Below are positions 17,136-25,761 of a stretch of DNA of 64,000 bases, in pieces. The notes beneath the pieces were generated by a model. The model saw nothing but the letters and a program-made list of their open reading frames with translations. It searched no databases and was not told the origin of the DNA. The stretch spans positions 1-64,000 of the forward strand of contig JAGVZE010000007.1 of assembly GCA_018302815.1 (NCBI GenBank), read 5' to 3'. Source of the stretch: Candidatus Woesearchaeota archaeon. GTDB taxonomy: Archaea; Nanobdellota; Nanobdellia; Woesearchaeales; ARS49. The position numbers and the translations under genes were made by a program. Each line of letters opens with the position of its first letter. The stretch's first letter is position 1.

Positions 17136-18026
17136 TCACTTTCTCTTAACAAATCTCCAAACGCCAAAGCCGATGAGAGCTACAACAGCCCACGGTAAAA
17201 GAGAGAAGAGCAACGACAAAACCGAGTTGACATTGTCAACCAAGTTCCTAACAAGCTCAGAGAACTTCACAAACACAATACTCGCGTATCTCGACTGCTT
17301 CTCTACAACTTCAACATAAACAGTCGAGTATGAGACTCGCTCGCCAACATTCTTAAGCGATTCCTCAAGATACTTCACGGTTCGCTCCTGCTCGAAAATA
17401 CGATCGCTCAAAGTGATTTTATCCTCAGTCTTAACCGCGTCCTTATACATCGCCTGATACCGTTCAAGGCGGGACCTTTCAGCCGCAAGAGTAAGCTCGG
17501 TACTTTCAAACTGAGCCGTGATATCATCCTGACTCTCAGAGAACGATTTCACTTCACCAACAGATTTAAGAGCGGCAATAAGCGACTCATAATTGTCAAT
17601 CGGAACCTTCACCTGATAACTGCCAGTGCGATACTGCTTCCAGCCAGAATCAGAGGCGTACACATTTTCATTCAATAGAATAGATTTTGTATCAGAAATG
17701 GCTGATTTCACTTTCTGCTCGGCAGAGCCGAACAAACCTTCCTCAACCTCGCTACGCAAATTCGCAGACTTCGTGATCTTACGCTCCTCAACCTTAGGAT
17801 AAAACGACTCTCCGCCATAAGAAGGCATAGGGCTTGGCATCGAACGGGAAAAACTCGCATCCATCGCAGGAGAACCCATACCGCCAAAAGACTCACGCTG
17901 AGCCGCGCCAAGCGAAGAAGAGAATGAACTGATACCGCCCAAGTTCAAGAACAAAACAAGAACGACAAGAGCCGCCACAAGAAGCCAGTTATCCTTCACG
18001 ACCTGCAACTGCTTACCAAGACTCAT
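17136..18026 (-). CDS. DUF4349-family membrane-anchored protein
   Basis: The 296-residue protein has an N-terminal membrane helix (WLLVAALVVLVLFLNLG), an extracellular DUF4349 domain and a C-terminal membrane helix (LLPWAVVALIGFGVWRF). The domain shows YRTGSYQVKVPIDNYESLI, GEVKSFSESQDDITAQF and a coiled-coil stretch before SYSTVYVEV. Family members are surface-exposed proteins of unknown function. The C-terminal RFVKRK should face the cytoplasm. Confidence 0.75.
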   Translation of the reverse strand: MSLGKQLQVVKDNWLLVAALVVLVLFLNLGGISSFSSSLGAAQRESFGGMGSPAMDASFSRSMPSPMPSYGGESFYPKVEERKITKSANLRSEVEEGLFGSAEQKVKSAISDTKSILLNENVYASDSGWKQYRTGSYQVKVPIDNYESLIAALKSVGEVKSFSESQDDITAQFESTELTLAAERSRLERYQAMYKDAVKTEDKITLSDRIFEQERTVKYLEESLKNVGERVSYSTVYVEVVEKQSRYASIVFVKFSELVRNLVDNVNSVLSLLFSLLPWAVVALIGFGVWRFVKRK

Positions 18027-18081
18027 ACAACCACCATTATCAGTGAGGTATAAATATGTTTTTGAATTGTTAGGCAGGAAG

Positions 18082-18243
18082 CTAACTTAGCCACGCGTAA
18101 ACTAGCAACGCCGCCGCGACAAGATTCAAAACCGCGTGCGCAACCATCTGGCCCTCAGGAAGGCCGAACGCCAACATATAGACATGAGTCAAAAGAACCA
18201 CAGCCCAACCAGCCCAAAACGCACCTTTTTTCAACGATTTCAT
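18082..18243 (-). CDS. Small membrane protein, 53 residues
   Basis: The protein begins MKSLKKGAFWAGWAVVLLTH, with a basic start and a first membrane helix, and has a second one (VLNLVAAALLVYAWLS) at the end. No family is recognised. GAGGTGG lies about 8 bases before the ATG. It follows the 47-residue gene by 9 bases on the same strand. Confidence 0.6.
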   Translation of the reverse strand: MKSLKKGAFWAGWAVVLLTHVYMLAFGLPEGQMVAHAVLNLVAAALLVYAWLS

Positions 18244-18252
18244 ACAGCCACC

Positions 18253-18396
18253 TCAACTCATCTTCTTTCTAAGCTTGTTCAACTGCGCATACTCATCCTT
18301 AGTAGCATTGCCAGCCTTGCACTTCTCTTCGAGCAGCGCAAGCTCCTCGCGATATCCCTTGCGCAGTTTTTCCAAATCCTTCTTTCCAATGGTCAT
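18253..18396 (-). CDS. Small charged helical protein, 47 residues
   Basis: It begins MTIGKKDLEKLRKGYREELA and ends YAQLNKLRKKMS. It is lysine/glutamate-rich and probably one or two coiled-coil helices. The ATG at 18396 is preferred to a further upstream start because the protein then begins at the helical part. It is in an operon with the 53-residue membrane protein. Confidence 0.5.
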   Translation of the reverse strand: MTIGKKDLEKLRKGYREELALLEEKCKAGNATKDEYAQLNKLRKKMS

Positions 18397-18542
18397 AGTA
18401 ACCACGAATTGCGTTTGAAGATTAAAAAGCCTTCGATGGCAATCACGCTTCAACAATACCGCTCCTTCACATCAGCCTTCCTAAGCAATATCTACAACAA
18501 TCGTACAACATGTTATTAAATTCAGATAGTTCAATTCAAACA

Positions 18543-18842
18543 ATGCCAAAAAAAGCAGAAGCCGCAATCTACATCTTCATCGCGTTCTCAATCATATCGC
18601 TTGCGGGACTAGTGTACACAATGCTCGACAACGAGCCAACAGGAATGGCAGCTTCAGCCAGCGCCTGCGCGCGTTTGGACTCACTAAAACGACAGCCAGC
18701 AACTGCCAATACGGCAAGCGCATTACAAACGCTAACACAACAATGCGCAGCAGAACAACGCATGCAACAACAAACCACTGCATCCAGCACCACCGCAGCA
18801 CAAAGAAAAAAACTGCAAAGCATAATCTCCAAAATACGCTAA
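18543..18842 (+). CDS. Membrane-anchored small protein, 99 residues
   Basis: A single N-terminal membrane helix (AAIYIFIAFSIISLAGLVY) is followed by an outward-facing Ala/Thr/Gln-rich domain with two cysteines (SACARLDS and TQQCAAEQ) that could form a disulphide. No family is recognised. Confidence 0.5.
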   Translation: MPKKAEAAIYIFIAFSIISLAGLVYTMLDNEPTGMAASASACARLDSLKRQPATANTASALQTLTQQCAAEQRMQQQTTASSTTAAQRKKLQSIISKIR

Positions 18843-18889
18843 GATATATACACGCCAGATTTCTTTCAATCACAAAGGAGAACATCACC

Positions 18890-19117
18890 ATGAACACACA
18901 CGAACGAAAACTACTAGACACACTAGCAATGCTAACAACAGTCTTCTCATTATCCTCAGCAGGATCGATGTACTCTGTTACGTCGGAACGTTCGATCACT
19001 TCGCAATCCCAACAACAGCCACCAACTAATTGTCATCCTGCCAAGAATTCTGTCATTTGGCTATTTAGCATACGAACTATACTTGTACCACTGCAAAGAC
19101 TACTCGAGAAGAGCTGA
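18890..19117 (+). CDS. Possible small protein, 75 residues (frame uncertain)
   Basis: An AAAGGAG site stands 8 bases before the ATG, and a TATA-like TATATA lies near 18845. The product begins MNTHERKLLDTLAMLTTVFS, with a helix, but its second half (TSERSITSQSQQQPPTNCH) looks unlike a real domain. In the +1 frame the same DNA encodes an apolar stretch (VILPRILSFGYLAYELYLY) that runs without a stop into the methyltransferase. A frameshift or a sequencing error is possible. Confidence 0.4.
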   Translation: MNTHERKLLDTLAMLTTVFSLSSAGSMYSVTSERSITSQSQQQPPTNCHPAKNSVIWLFSIRTILVPLQRLLEKS

Positions 19118-19124
19118 TAATAAA

Positions 19125-19787
19125 ATGAGAAAACAAATGGACTTCTTCGGCCAAGCACTACTCGCATACTATCACGGAGAACGAAAACCATTCTACCTAA
19201 GCGATGCAGGAAATACCTTCGAGCAACCATTGAAAAAATATTTCAGAGAATATCGCCAATTCGACAAAATAGAGAAAAAACTCATCTCGTTGGCACGAGG
19301 AAATATTCTTGACGTAGGCTGCGGCACAGGAATCTACATTCCCCATCTTATGAAACGAGGCAACGTTATAGGCATAGACATTTCTCCTACCGTGATACGA
19401 GTCGCCAAAGCAAGAGGACTCAAAAACTGCAAAGCGGCCAACATTTTCACCTGGAAGCCAAAACAAAAATTCGACACCATCACACTCATAGAAAACAATC
19501 TTGGCATCGCAGAAACGCCAGAAAAGACGAAAAAACTACTCAAAAAACTATCCAGCCTACTAACAGAAAACGGACAAATACTTTCAAACTGCGGAGCAGT
19601 TCAAACATCGGAATTTTACATACACCACTACACCCCCATCTACAACGGGAAAAAAGGACAACCCTTCAAGTGGATAAGCTTCAACGAGAAATACCTCGCA
19701 AAAATATGCAAAGAAACAGAATTAAAAATGCAAATCATAGGAAGAAAAAAATACGAATACTTAGCAAAAATAAATAAACTACATTAA
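19125..19787 (+). CDS. Class I SAM-dependent methyltransferase
   Basis: The 220-residue protein has motif I ILDVGCGTGIYIPHL and the acidic GIDISP at the end of beta-2, then DTITLIENNLGI as motif IV. The substrate is unknown. ATG 19125 is preferred, but the frame is open upstream and could encode a membrane segment (YLAYELYLYHCKDYSR), which makes the true N-terminus uncertain. Confidence 0.78.
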   Translation: MRKQMDFFGQALLAYYHGERKPFYLSDAGNTFEQPLKKYFREYRQFDKIEKKLISLARGNILDVGCGTGIYIPHLMKRGNVIGIDISPTVIRVAKARGLKNCKAANIFTWKPKQKFDTITLIENNLGIAETPEKTKKLLKKLSSLLTENGQILSNCGAVQTSEFYIHHYTPIYNGKKGQPFKWISFNEKYLAKICKETELKMQIIGRKKYEYLAKINKLH

Positions 19788-19909
19788 ACCAAGTAAAATG
19801 CAGCGCATTTCATTGACCTTGCCAATTCAGGCACAGAAGCCAGTCCAATACTCAAATAAATCCGCAAAAAATAAATGGCCGAATACCAACTAATCAATTC
19901 AGAACAAAT

Positions 19910-20335
19910 ATGAACAAAATGAATCCTACGCCGGCTAAAGAAAAATCAGAGCCAATAGTACCAACGGATCTTCGCAAAGTGCTCGATCCCGTCTCGATGG
20001 CGAAATGGAAAAGCCTAACGCCAATAGCCCGCAGGGATTTCATTAGCTGGATAGACTCAGTCAAACAACCAGAAACGCGCAAACGCCGAATCGAAAGCAT
20101 TCCCTCAAGGCTTGCATCCGGAAAACGACGTCCCTGCTGTTTTGCAGTCGTACCAATGCCTCTTTACAAAGCGCTTGGTGCTAACGCAAAAGCCAAGGCC
20201 ACATGGAGCGATCTTGACTCAAACAAACGCAGAAACTTCATCGACTGGATAGAATCAGCAAAAGAATCAGACGAACGCAAAAAACGCATCGAGAAAACCT
20301 GCGCCATGCTAGCGGCAGGAAAAAGACATACTTGA
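19910..20335 (+). CDS. YdeI/OmpD-associated-type protein with two repeats
   Basis: The 141-residue protein contains two copies of a ~45-residue unit. Copy 1 has MAKWKSLTPIARRDFISWID and RKRRIES; copy 2 has KATWSDLDSNKRRNFIDWIE and RKKRIEK. Both end in La.GKR (LASGKR, LAAGKR). This is the YdeI/OmdA 'bacteriocin-protection' motif, normally found once at the C-terminus of a larger protein. Function in archaea is unknown. Confidence 0.65.
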   Translation: MNKMNPTPAKEKSEPIVPTDLRKVLDPVSMAKWKSLTPIARRDFISWIDSVKQPETRKRRIESIPSRLASGKRRPCCFAVVPMPLYKALGANAKAKATWSDLDSNKRRNFIDWIESAKESDERKKRIEKTCAMLAAGKRHT

Positions 20336-20463
20336 TGTTTTTCAGACTATGAATGTGATATCTGGACAGAGCATCAGGCAAGGGTTTTAAAATGTTATCG
20401 TGGCGTTGAGGCTTCCTTGCGTTTGCGATTAATTTTTATACTTTAATTCCACGTCATCGGTCT

Positions 20464-20799
20464 ATGGCCGACAAATATACGAAAGACAAGCGATACCGCA
20501 TAGCCCACTACATCGAAAAAGATTCCAACTCGTACTTTGAATCCGACACGAGATGGAGCTGGGAAGTGACTGACACGAAAACCAAAAAACTCATCACCAC
20601 CTTCTCGGAAAGCTACTTTGCAAACGCAAGCGGAAGCGAAGAAAGCGGGGCAAAAGACGTCTCATTTTCTTTGGATGAAAAAACAGTGATTGCCACCTAC
20701 TATGATGGCAGCGTAGAACAAGTCGACTTAAAAACAGGCAAAGTAATCGAAACCAAACGCCCAGACGACAGCAAGAAGAAAAAGGAAACCGAAAATTAA
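20464..20799 (+). CDS. Hypothetical beta-rich protein, 111 residues
   Basis: Repeating strand patterns (RYRIAHYIEKDS, WSWEVTDTKTKKLITTF, VIATYYDGSVEQVDLKTGKV) suggest a small beta-propeller-blade or sandwich fold. The tail is lysine-rich. TTTTTATACTTT at 20431-20442 is a likely TATA box. No family is recognised. Confidence 0.6.
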   Translation: MADKYTKDKRYRIAHYIEKDSNSYFESDTRWSWEVTDTKTKKLITTFSESYFANASGSEESGAKDVSFSLDEKTVIATYYDGSVEQVDLKTGKVIETKRPDDSKKKKETEN

Positions 20800-20862
20800 A
20801 CCGCCAATTGGCCCGTGTGTTTAACGCTCGCTTTCTTAACCGTGAATTTGAAATCACTTCGC

Positions 20863-22038
20863 TTAGGATTTCGAGAATCTATTCACAACTGTTCTGCAGA
20901 GCAGTTTTGCGAATTTATACGGGAACTTAACAGAAAACAATAAACCATTATTCGTTTGAACAAGGTATTTCAAATATTTTGGCAGCCCAACCAATCTAGC
21001 GCACAAGCCCGCGCTCTTCACCCCCTGAGAATAAATACACCAATGCCACTTCATAAGCGCTATCGGATGCGCTCTAAAATCGATTAGGCCCATATTGCAG
21101 CGCAGCCGTTGAATCCCCGATATCTGCGCGTTATCAAGCCTATCAATTACTTGCGAAGGAATATTCGCGCCCATACTTTTTGCCAAATATGATAATGAAA
21201 TCACGAGCAGCGGCGCAACTCCAAATTTTTCGGACAGCATCACAAACCTGTCCCACTCCACCATTTCCCCATCATACCGCAAAATCATCATAGCATCAGG
21301 AATCCACTTATAGTTCGAATCCGACCATTCCTTTTTGATACCATGAACACAAGCGTGCAATAATTGGTCAGTCGGACAAAGAACTCTCGTATTCATACCC
21401 TGAAAAACAAAAGGCAAAGAGCCATCCCAAAACAACGCATCAGCATCCGAATCGCACGCTTCAAACAACACATGACAGTGAAGGTCAACCTCAAACTTCC
21501 CAACCGCCGCACCTTCTGACGCATTAAACGTTATCGAATAGAAAAACCGCGGGTCAAAACGCTCCGGCTTTTTCCTTGGAATCCAATTCATACCCCTTAA
21601 AAAATCAGCAGCTTTTTGAAAATCCTGCACCGAAACAAGAATATCCAAATCACCCATCACCCGAGTCCCAACATCACAATAATACAAAGGTATAATCGCC
21701 CCGCCCTTCAAAACCAAATTCTTCACACCCAACGAATTCAATCCATCAATTATCGCCCTCAACTGCTGCAAAGCCACCCTGTTTTTCGCCCAATGATACG
21801 CGTACACCGATTTCAGCTTGTCTGTCGCCTTGTCTTTAACGCCGAACCGTTCTAAATTACGATACACAAGAGGAAACAATTGATACGACCGCCCATCCAG
21901 CCTATCAATATCAGACACGATAGATTTCCAATCAGTCCAAGCCTTAACAACATCATCACCCGACAAAAGCGCCGCCCGAAGCAAACACTCGTGCTGCTTT
22001 TCCGGCAAGACATCCGCATTCTTATTCATTCGCACCAT
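20863..22038 (-). CDS. Nucleotidyltransferase-fold protein (PF14907-like)
   Basis: The ~391-residue protein has the nucleotidyltransferase core LVLKGGAIIPLYY with GDLDILVS, the Asp-x-Asp that would bind metal. The following part resembles the uncharacterised NTase family found with HPr-kinase-like genes. The start overlaps the end of the glycosyltransferase gene; ATGs at 22038 and 22029 are both possible. It is the last gene of the four-gene operon 24252-20863. It may modify a peptide or sugar, which is inference. Confidence 0.75.
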   Translation of the reverse strand: MVRMNKNADVLPEKQHECLLRAALLSGDDVVKAWTDWKSIVSDIDRLDGRSYQLFPLVYRNLERFGVKDKATDKLKSVYAYHWAKNRVALQQLRAIIDGLNSLGVKNLVLKGGAIIPLYYCDVGTRVMGDLDILVSVQDFQKAADFLRGMNWIPRKKPERFDPRFFYSITFNASEGAAVGKFEVDLHCHVLFEACDSDADALFWDGSLPFVFQGMNTRVLCPTDQLLHACVHGIKKEWSDSNYKWIPDAMMILRYDGEMVEWDRFVMLSEKFGVAPLLVISLSYLAKSMGANIPSQVIDRLDNAQISGIQRLRCNMGLIDFRAHPIALMKWHWCIYSQGVKSAGLCARLVGLPKYLKYLVQTNNGLLFSVKFPYKFAKLLCRTVVNRFSKS

Positions 22039-22726
22039 CGACATTTTTCCTTTTCCGGTCAAGCGCCGCCTTTAAAATGCGCGCATAATCAACCCGCAAA
22101 GATTTATCGCGAACGCCCATATTAGAACCGTGCAGACGCCTTTGCAAAAGAACTTTATCCAAAAGAACACCTTTAAGATTTTTTTCTTTCGCCTTGAAAT
22201 ACCAGTCGATGAATTCTCCAACCCTTAGCGACTCCTCAAAAAACCCCACCCGCAAAAAAGATGAACGCTTAATCAGCAATGCGCCCGCAACGCGCCCCGG
22301 CATCGCCTGCATCGGGCCCTGTATTTTTGCCTTCATCTCAACAGTCAATTCAGGACTGTGAAAGTTTTGAGCATGACCAAAAACCATATCAACCGACGGA
22401 TTTCGCTCAAAAACATCCAGCTGGCCTGCCAGCTTATCAGGCACCCAAACATCATCGCTGTCCAAGAAAGCAAGAAAATCACCTGACGCTTTAGTCACGC
22501 CAACATTCCTTGCCTTAGCCGCCCCGCCATTCGGCTGATAAAAATAACTGACTTTTTCACCGAACCGCTTCACGATATCAGCGCTCTTATCGGTAGAACC
22601 ATCATCAACAACAATGATTTCGCAAGGCTTCAAAGTCTGACCAATAACGCTCCGAACCGCTTCCTCAACATACCTTTCACAATTATAAACAGGAATTATA
22701 ACGCTTATACGGTCATTTGCCATCAT
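22022..22726 (-). CDS. Family 2 glycosyltransferase
   Basis: The 234-residue GT-A enzyme starts ISVIIPVYNCERYVEEAVRS, has VVDDGSTD, then GGAAKARNVGV and the DxD-type FLDSDDVW, and later ESLRVGEFIDWYF. It should transfer a sugar from a nucleotide sugar. The first 14 bases overlap the kinase-like gene. No membrane anchor is seen. Confidence 0.88.
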   Translation of the reverse strand: MMANDRISVIIPVYNCERYVEEAVRSVIGQTLKPCEIIVVDDGSTDKSADIVKRFGEKVSYFYQPNGGAAKARNVGVTKASGDFLAFLDSDDVWVPDKLAGQLDVFERNPSVDMVFGHAQNFHSPELTVEMKAKIQGPMQAMPGRVAGALLIKRSSFLRVGFFEESLRVGEFIDWYFKAKEKNLKGVLLDKVLLQRRLHGSNMGVRDKSLRVDYARILKAALDRKRKNVDGANE

Positions 22727-23822
22727 TCAAACTACCTTCCTTAATAAATTTCAAAATGACTTCAGGAATCTCTGAAATGTTCGAGCCAAGCTCCAAAAAA
22801 TAACTCGGAACAGCCCTGACAAGCGCGGCCAACTCTCCCATATCCTTTTGACCATCAGATTCACCCGCAAGCTGCAAAATAGTGCTTGGAGCCAAAGCAA
22901 CCAAACTCTCAATCGCAGACGCCCTGCGAAGACGCGTCTCTTCTCGCAAAGTAATCTTAGGAATAAGAATCGCGTGAATCGCAAAACCTTGCGAAATCTT
23001 CCCAGAAAACTCATCATTAAGAAAAAGAACCGTTTTCTGCGCACCAGGAAACCTCTGATTTTTAAACATCTTTTCAAGCGCAGGAAATTTATTTATAGCA
23101 TCTGAACGCAACTTAACAGTGCTGTAAATACTGCTGACTCTCGGAGGGTTATTTTGTATGAGCACATAGTCATCGCTTGCATACTTAAGCCCTCCAAGCA
23201 AACAAGCAAGAGAAGCAGTCGACTTTCCGCTCCCCCCCTTGCCCACCAGCAAAACTCCACGGTCATCAACTCCAACCGCGCCAGCGTGAACAAATTGGAC
23301 ATTTTGAATGCGCAGCCAGCAATACAGCAAATCCCTCAACGGCGCGCCCACATCATAATAAGGCATATTTTTCGCATCATCAACCCACACAAGCGCGAGA
23401 TTTTGCTGTTTATCAAGAAGATTAAAACAAGTCCTTGAAGGACCGCTGTCAATAATGATAGTCATACGTTTGTCCGAATATCTTTTCTGCTCATCCTTCA
23501 AAGGCAATCCTTTATTGTGCCAAGGCGGAAAAGGAAGTTTAGACTTCATTGAAAGCCCATCCCACAAACAAACAGTAAAATCAACAACACCCTCATTCTG
23601 CACTGCCAAATGCTCAATAGCAGGAGTTATGACCGAAAGCAAACTCGAACCCGCAAAACGCAGTTCAATAATTTTATTCGCGATTTTGTAATGCCGTTCC
23701 ACAACTCCAAAATCAGAAGCAGCAGTCTCAAACGATTTTCGCAAAATCTCAAAATACCCTACAGAAGTATCAAATCGTTCCGAGCCTTCCTCAGACTTCG
23801 TTCCCAAATCAGGCCGTTCCAT
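22713..23822 (-). CDS. HPr-kinase-like P-loop protein
   Basis: The ~369-residue protein carries VGKGGSGKSTASLACL (Walker A) and KYASDDYVLI, the pairing seen in HPr kinase/phosphorylase-like proteins of peptide-modification clusters. A GAVGVDDRG strand precedes it. I start it at the ATG at 23822 (MERPDLG), overlapping the PqqD-like gene by 14 bases; frames further upstream lie inside that gene. Such kinases can phosphorylate a precursor peptide (known for the paeninodin kinase), so the PqqD-like protein's tail is a candidate target by inference. Confidence 0.75.
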   Translation of the reverse strand: MERPDLGTKSEEGSERFDTSVGYFEILRKSFETAASDFGVVERHYKIANKIIELRFAGSSLLSVITPAIEHLAVQNEGVVDFTVCLWDGLSMKSKLPFPPWHNKGLPLKDEQKRYSDKRMTIIIDSGPSRTCFNLLDKQQNLALVWVDDAKNMPYYDVGAPLRDLLYCWLRIQNVQFVHAGAVGVDDRGVLLVGKGGSGKSTASLACLLGGLKYASDDYVLIQNNPPRVSSIYSTVKLRSDAINKFPALEKMFKNQRFPGAQKTVLFLNDEFSGKISQGFAIHAILIPKITLREETRLRRASAIESLVALAPSTILQLAGESDGQKDMGELAALVRAVPSYFLELGSNISEIPEVILKFIKEGSLNDGK

Positions 23823-24252
23823 CTTTTTTCCACGGCCATCCCTGCTGCTCATGAACTTCATGAACCGGATCCAAAAGCAAGAGGTCCTGCATGTCCTCAA
23901 ACTTCACCAATCTCGGAGTCTCATAAGCAAGCTTTTGAACGGCCGAACTCTGCTCTTCAACGCTACTCATTGGAGATGAGCTTGCGCTATCTTCCATAAT
24001 GACAAGAGACTCCTTTAGCAATTCCTGAGTAAACACATCAATTTCACGCCGCGCGATTTTCACATCAACATCAAATACTTTCGCAATTCGCTTCGCAGTA
24101 TCAGCCGAGTCAAGATTTTTCATAATGCAATCCCAAACCAACGCGCCAACTTTTCCAATACTAAAATAACACCCCGTCTTAAGATTCACAACAATCGCTT
24201 CACCTTCAATAATTTCCGAAACCGCATGCGGAGCGTTGACTTTAATTCCCAT
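23809..24252 (-). CDS. PqqD-like protein with a C-terminal peptide-like tail
   Basis: Residues 1-88 of 147 form a PqqD-like peptide-recognition fold (AIVVNLKTGCYFSIGKVGALVWD, quoted in part; then LLKESLVI). A Ser-rich linker follows, and then a tail from about residue 110: YETPRLVKFEDMQDLLLL, then DPVHEVHEQQGWPW. YxxPxL is the leader motif recognised by PqqD-like domains in lasso-peptide precursors. The protein therefore looks like a recognition domain fused to its own substrate. No protease, cyclase or transporter lies next to it. Confidence 0.7.
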   Translation of the reverse strand: MGIKVNAPHAVSEIIEGEAIVVNLKTGCYFSIGKVGALVWDCIMKNLDSADTAKRIAKVFDVDVKIARREIDVFTQELLKESLVIMEDSASSSPMSSVEEQSSAVQKLAYETPRLVKFEDMQDLLLLDPVHEVHEQQGWPWKKDGTA

Positions 24253-24327
24253 AAATCACGCAGGCACAGGACAGTATATAAATTTTTGTTGACTCCCAAA
24301 ACGATTCATATCATTAATACGCACAAG

Positions 24328-24500
24328 AGAACTGCTGCCGCAAAGGACATAAGAAAAAAGCAGCCGTTCTTTTGCCCTACGTGCGCGCTTACGAACGAAG
24401 CGCTAAAGCCAAGAAAACGCCATTGCGTTTTCCGTCCTCAAAAAATCTCGGATTTTTAGAGCCTCACACGGGAGGCAGAACCTCGTTATGAAGCCTTCAC
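24328..24500. repeat. Degenerate island repeat, copy 1
   Basis: The 325-base gene-free gap 24253-24577 holds this repeat. 24328-24410 resembles the DNA next to tRNA-Thr (34322-34396): both contain AACTGCT, then a purine run, GTTCTT.TGCCC and GCTTACGAACG, then AAGCC. Next come a hairpin AAAACGC/GCGTTTT (24414-24431) and GCCTCACACGGGAGGC (24461-24476), both shared with later copies at about 26.4 and 28.2 kb. Confidence 0.5.
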
Positions 24501-24577
24501 TTAATTAGGCTCATCAACTGATAAGTTTATAAAGCAAAAAAAGCCCCAGTCCTCACGCCTAACGAAATCATACTCAC

Positions 24578-24862
24578 ATGACCGACTCGCACCCGAAGAA
24601 AAAAAAGAACCGCATCACGCGCCCCATCATCAAAGACAATGATGAAACCACGAAACGCGCGCCTTCACACGCTATTGAATCCTGCATCGTGTGCAAGCGC
24701 AGCGGCATCATCCTAACACACTGCCCAACGTGCAAGGCAAACTATTGCGGGGCACACCTCACTTCTGACGATTGGAAAAGCGTCGCAGCAGGCATCGATT
24801 ACCAATACCGTTACGTTAAGTGCCCGAAAGGACACGAATGGCGCGATGAATCATACGCATAA
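24578..24862 (+). CDS. Zinc-finger protein, 94 residues
   Basis: Paired cysteines (CIVCKRSGIILTHCPTC and then YCGAHL) and a final CPKGHEW give up to three metal-ligand pairs, similar to AN1-type or ribbon folds. The N-terminus is basic (HPKKKKNRITR). It probably binds nucleic acid or protein. The exact family is uncertain. Confidence 0.6.
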   Translation: MTDSHPKKKKNRITRPIIKDNDETTKRAPSHAIESCIVCKRSGIILTHCPTCKANYCGAHLTSDDWKSVAAGIDYQYRYVKCPKGHEWRDESYA

Positions 24863-24986
24863 ACACATTCCTGACAGCGTTTGGAACTGAAGACTACACG
24901 CTTTAAGCGAGCTCTAGAAGGTTAGTAAGCATACCTTAACTTAAACGCTGGACTCTATGAACTTAAACAATAGAAATTGAGGGGAA

Positions 24987-24995
24987 TTTATATAG
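24987..24995 (+). promoter_or_regulatory. TATA box before the PD-(D/E)XK gene
   Basis: TTTATATAG stands 25-33 bases before the ATG at 25020. The upstream stretch 24870-24980 contains nothing else I can name. Confidence 0.5.
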
Positions 24996-25019
24996 ATTGT
25001 GTACGAACTTGACCACTGA

Positions 25020-25634
25020 ATGGAATCTTATACTGAGAAACTCATTAAGGGCAGGATTGCAGAAGTGTTGGCTGAGCGGCTCTTAAGAGAGTTGGGCTTT
25101 TTTGTGCTTCCTTTTGGGAAAGAACACACCGCTGCGCCAATCATTGATATGAAGTCTTTCATAAGGGCATGTGGCGGTAAATTCGAGTTTGATAAGTCAG
25201 CTAAAGACTCAACTACTGCTAAAGAAACCTTAGATCATTCGCCTGATTTGATCGCGGTTCATTCATCAGGAAGGACAGAACTTATCGAGGTCAAGTATAG
25301 GCAGAGTGGATACCTTGTTGAAGAGGCTAAGACGTTTTTCAAATTGTATCCTGGGGCAGTTCTTCTTGTTATTAATTTAGAAATGATTCGAGATTTTGTA
25401 GAACCAAAAACGCCAGCCGATAAACAGTTCGTCGCGAACTTGCGAAAGACTCGGTTCCACATATGGCGACATGATGAACCTAAAATAGGAACTACGGCTG
25501 ATAAAGTTACCAATCCTGTTCCCTTAAGTCAATGGTTAATTGAAGAATTCAAGTGCGATACTGTGCAAGTTGAACAAAAAGTCAAAGAATATGAGTCATA
25601 CGTCACTAAGTGGTTTCCCAGAACAGTCAAATAA
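25020..25634 (+). CDS. PD-(D/E)XK nuclease-fold protein
   Basis: Residues about 73-95 of 204 read HSPDLIAVH, then ELIEVKYRQ: the PD...ExK active site of restriction-type nucleases. The N-terminal helix (EKLIKGRIAEVLAERLL) has the Glu that often helps bind metal. It could be a restriction enzyme, a Holliday-junction-like nuclease or a defence nuclease; no methylase is adjacent. The sequence is less A/C-biased than its core-genome neighbours, in line with an accessory origin. Confidence 0.7.
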   Translation: MESYTEKLIKGRIAEVLAERLLRELGFFVLPFGKEHTAAPIIDMKSFIRACGGKFEFDKSAKDSTTAKETLDHSPDLIAVHSSGRTELIEVKYRQSGYLVEEAKTFFKLYPGAVLLVINLEMIRDFVEPKTPADKQFVANLRKTRFHIWRHDEPKIGTTADKVTNPVPLSQWLIEEFKCDTVQVEQKVKEYESYVTKWFPRTVK

Positions 25635-25761
25635 TAGTTTCACTTTTCAAAGTTTTTCCAACGCTTTCAAAATCTTCACCATCCAGTGTGAGTGACAGTA
25701 AAATGAGCCAGAGTATCTTTATCGTCAGGACTTTCAACTTAACACATTATAAAACAGATGA

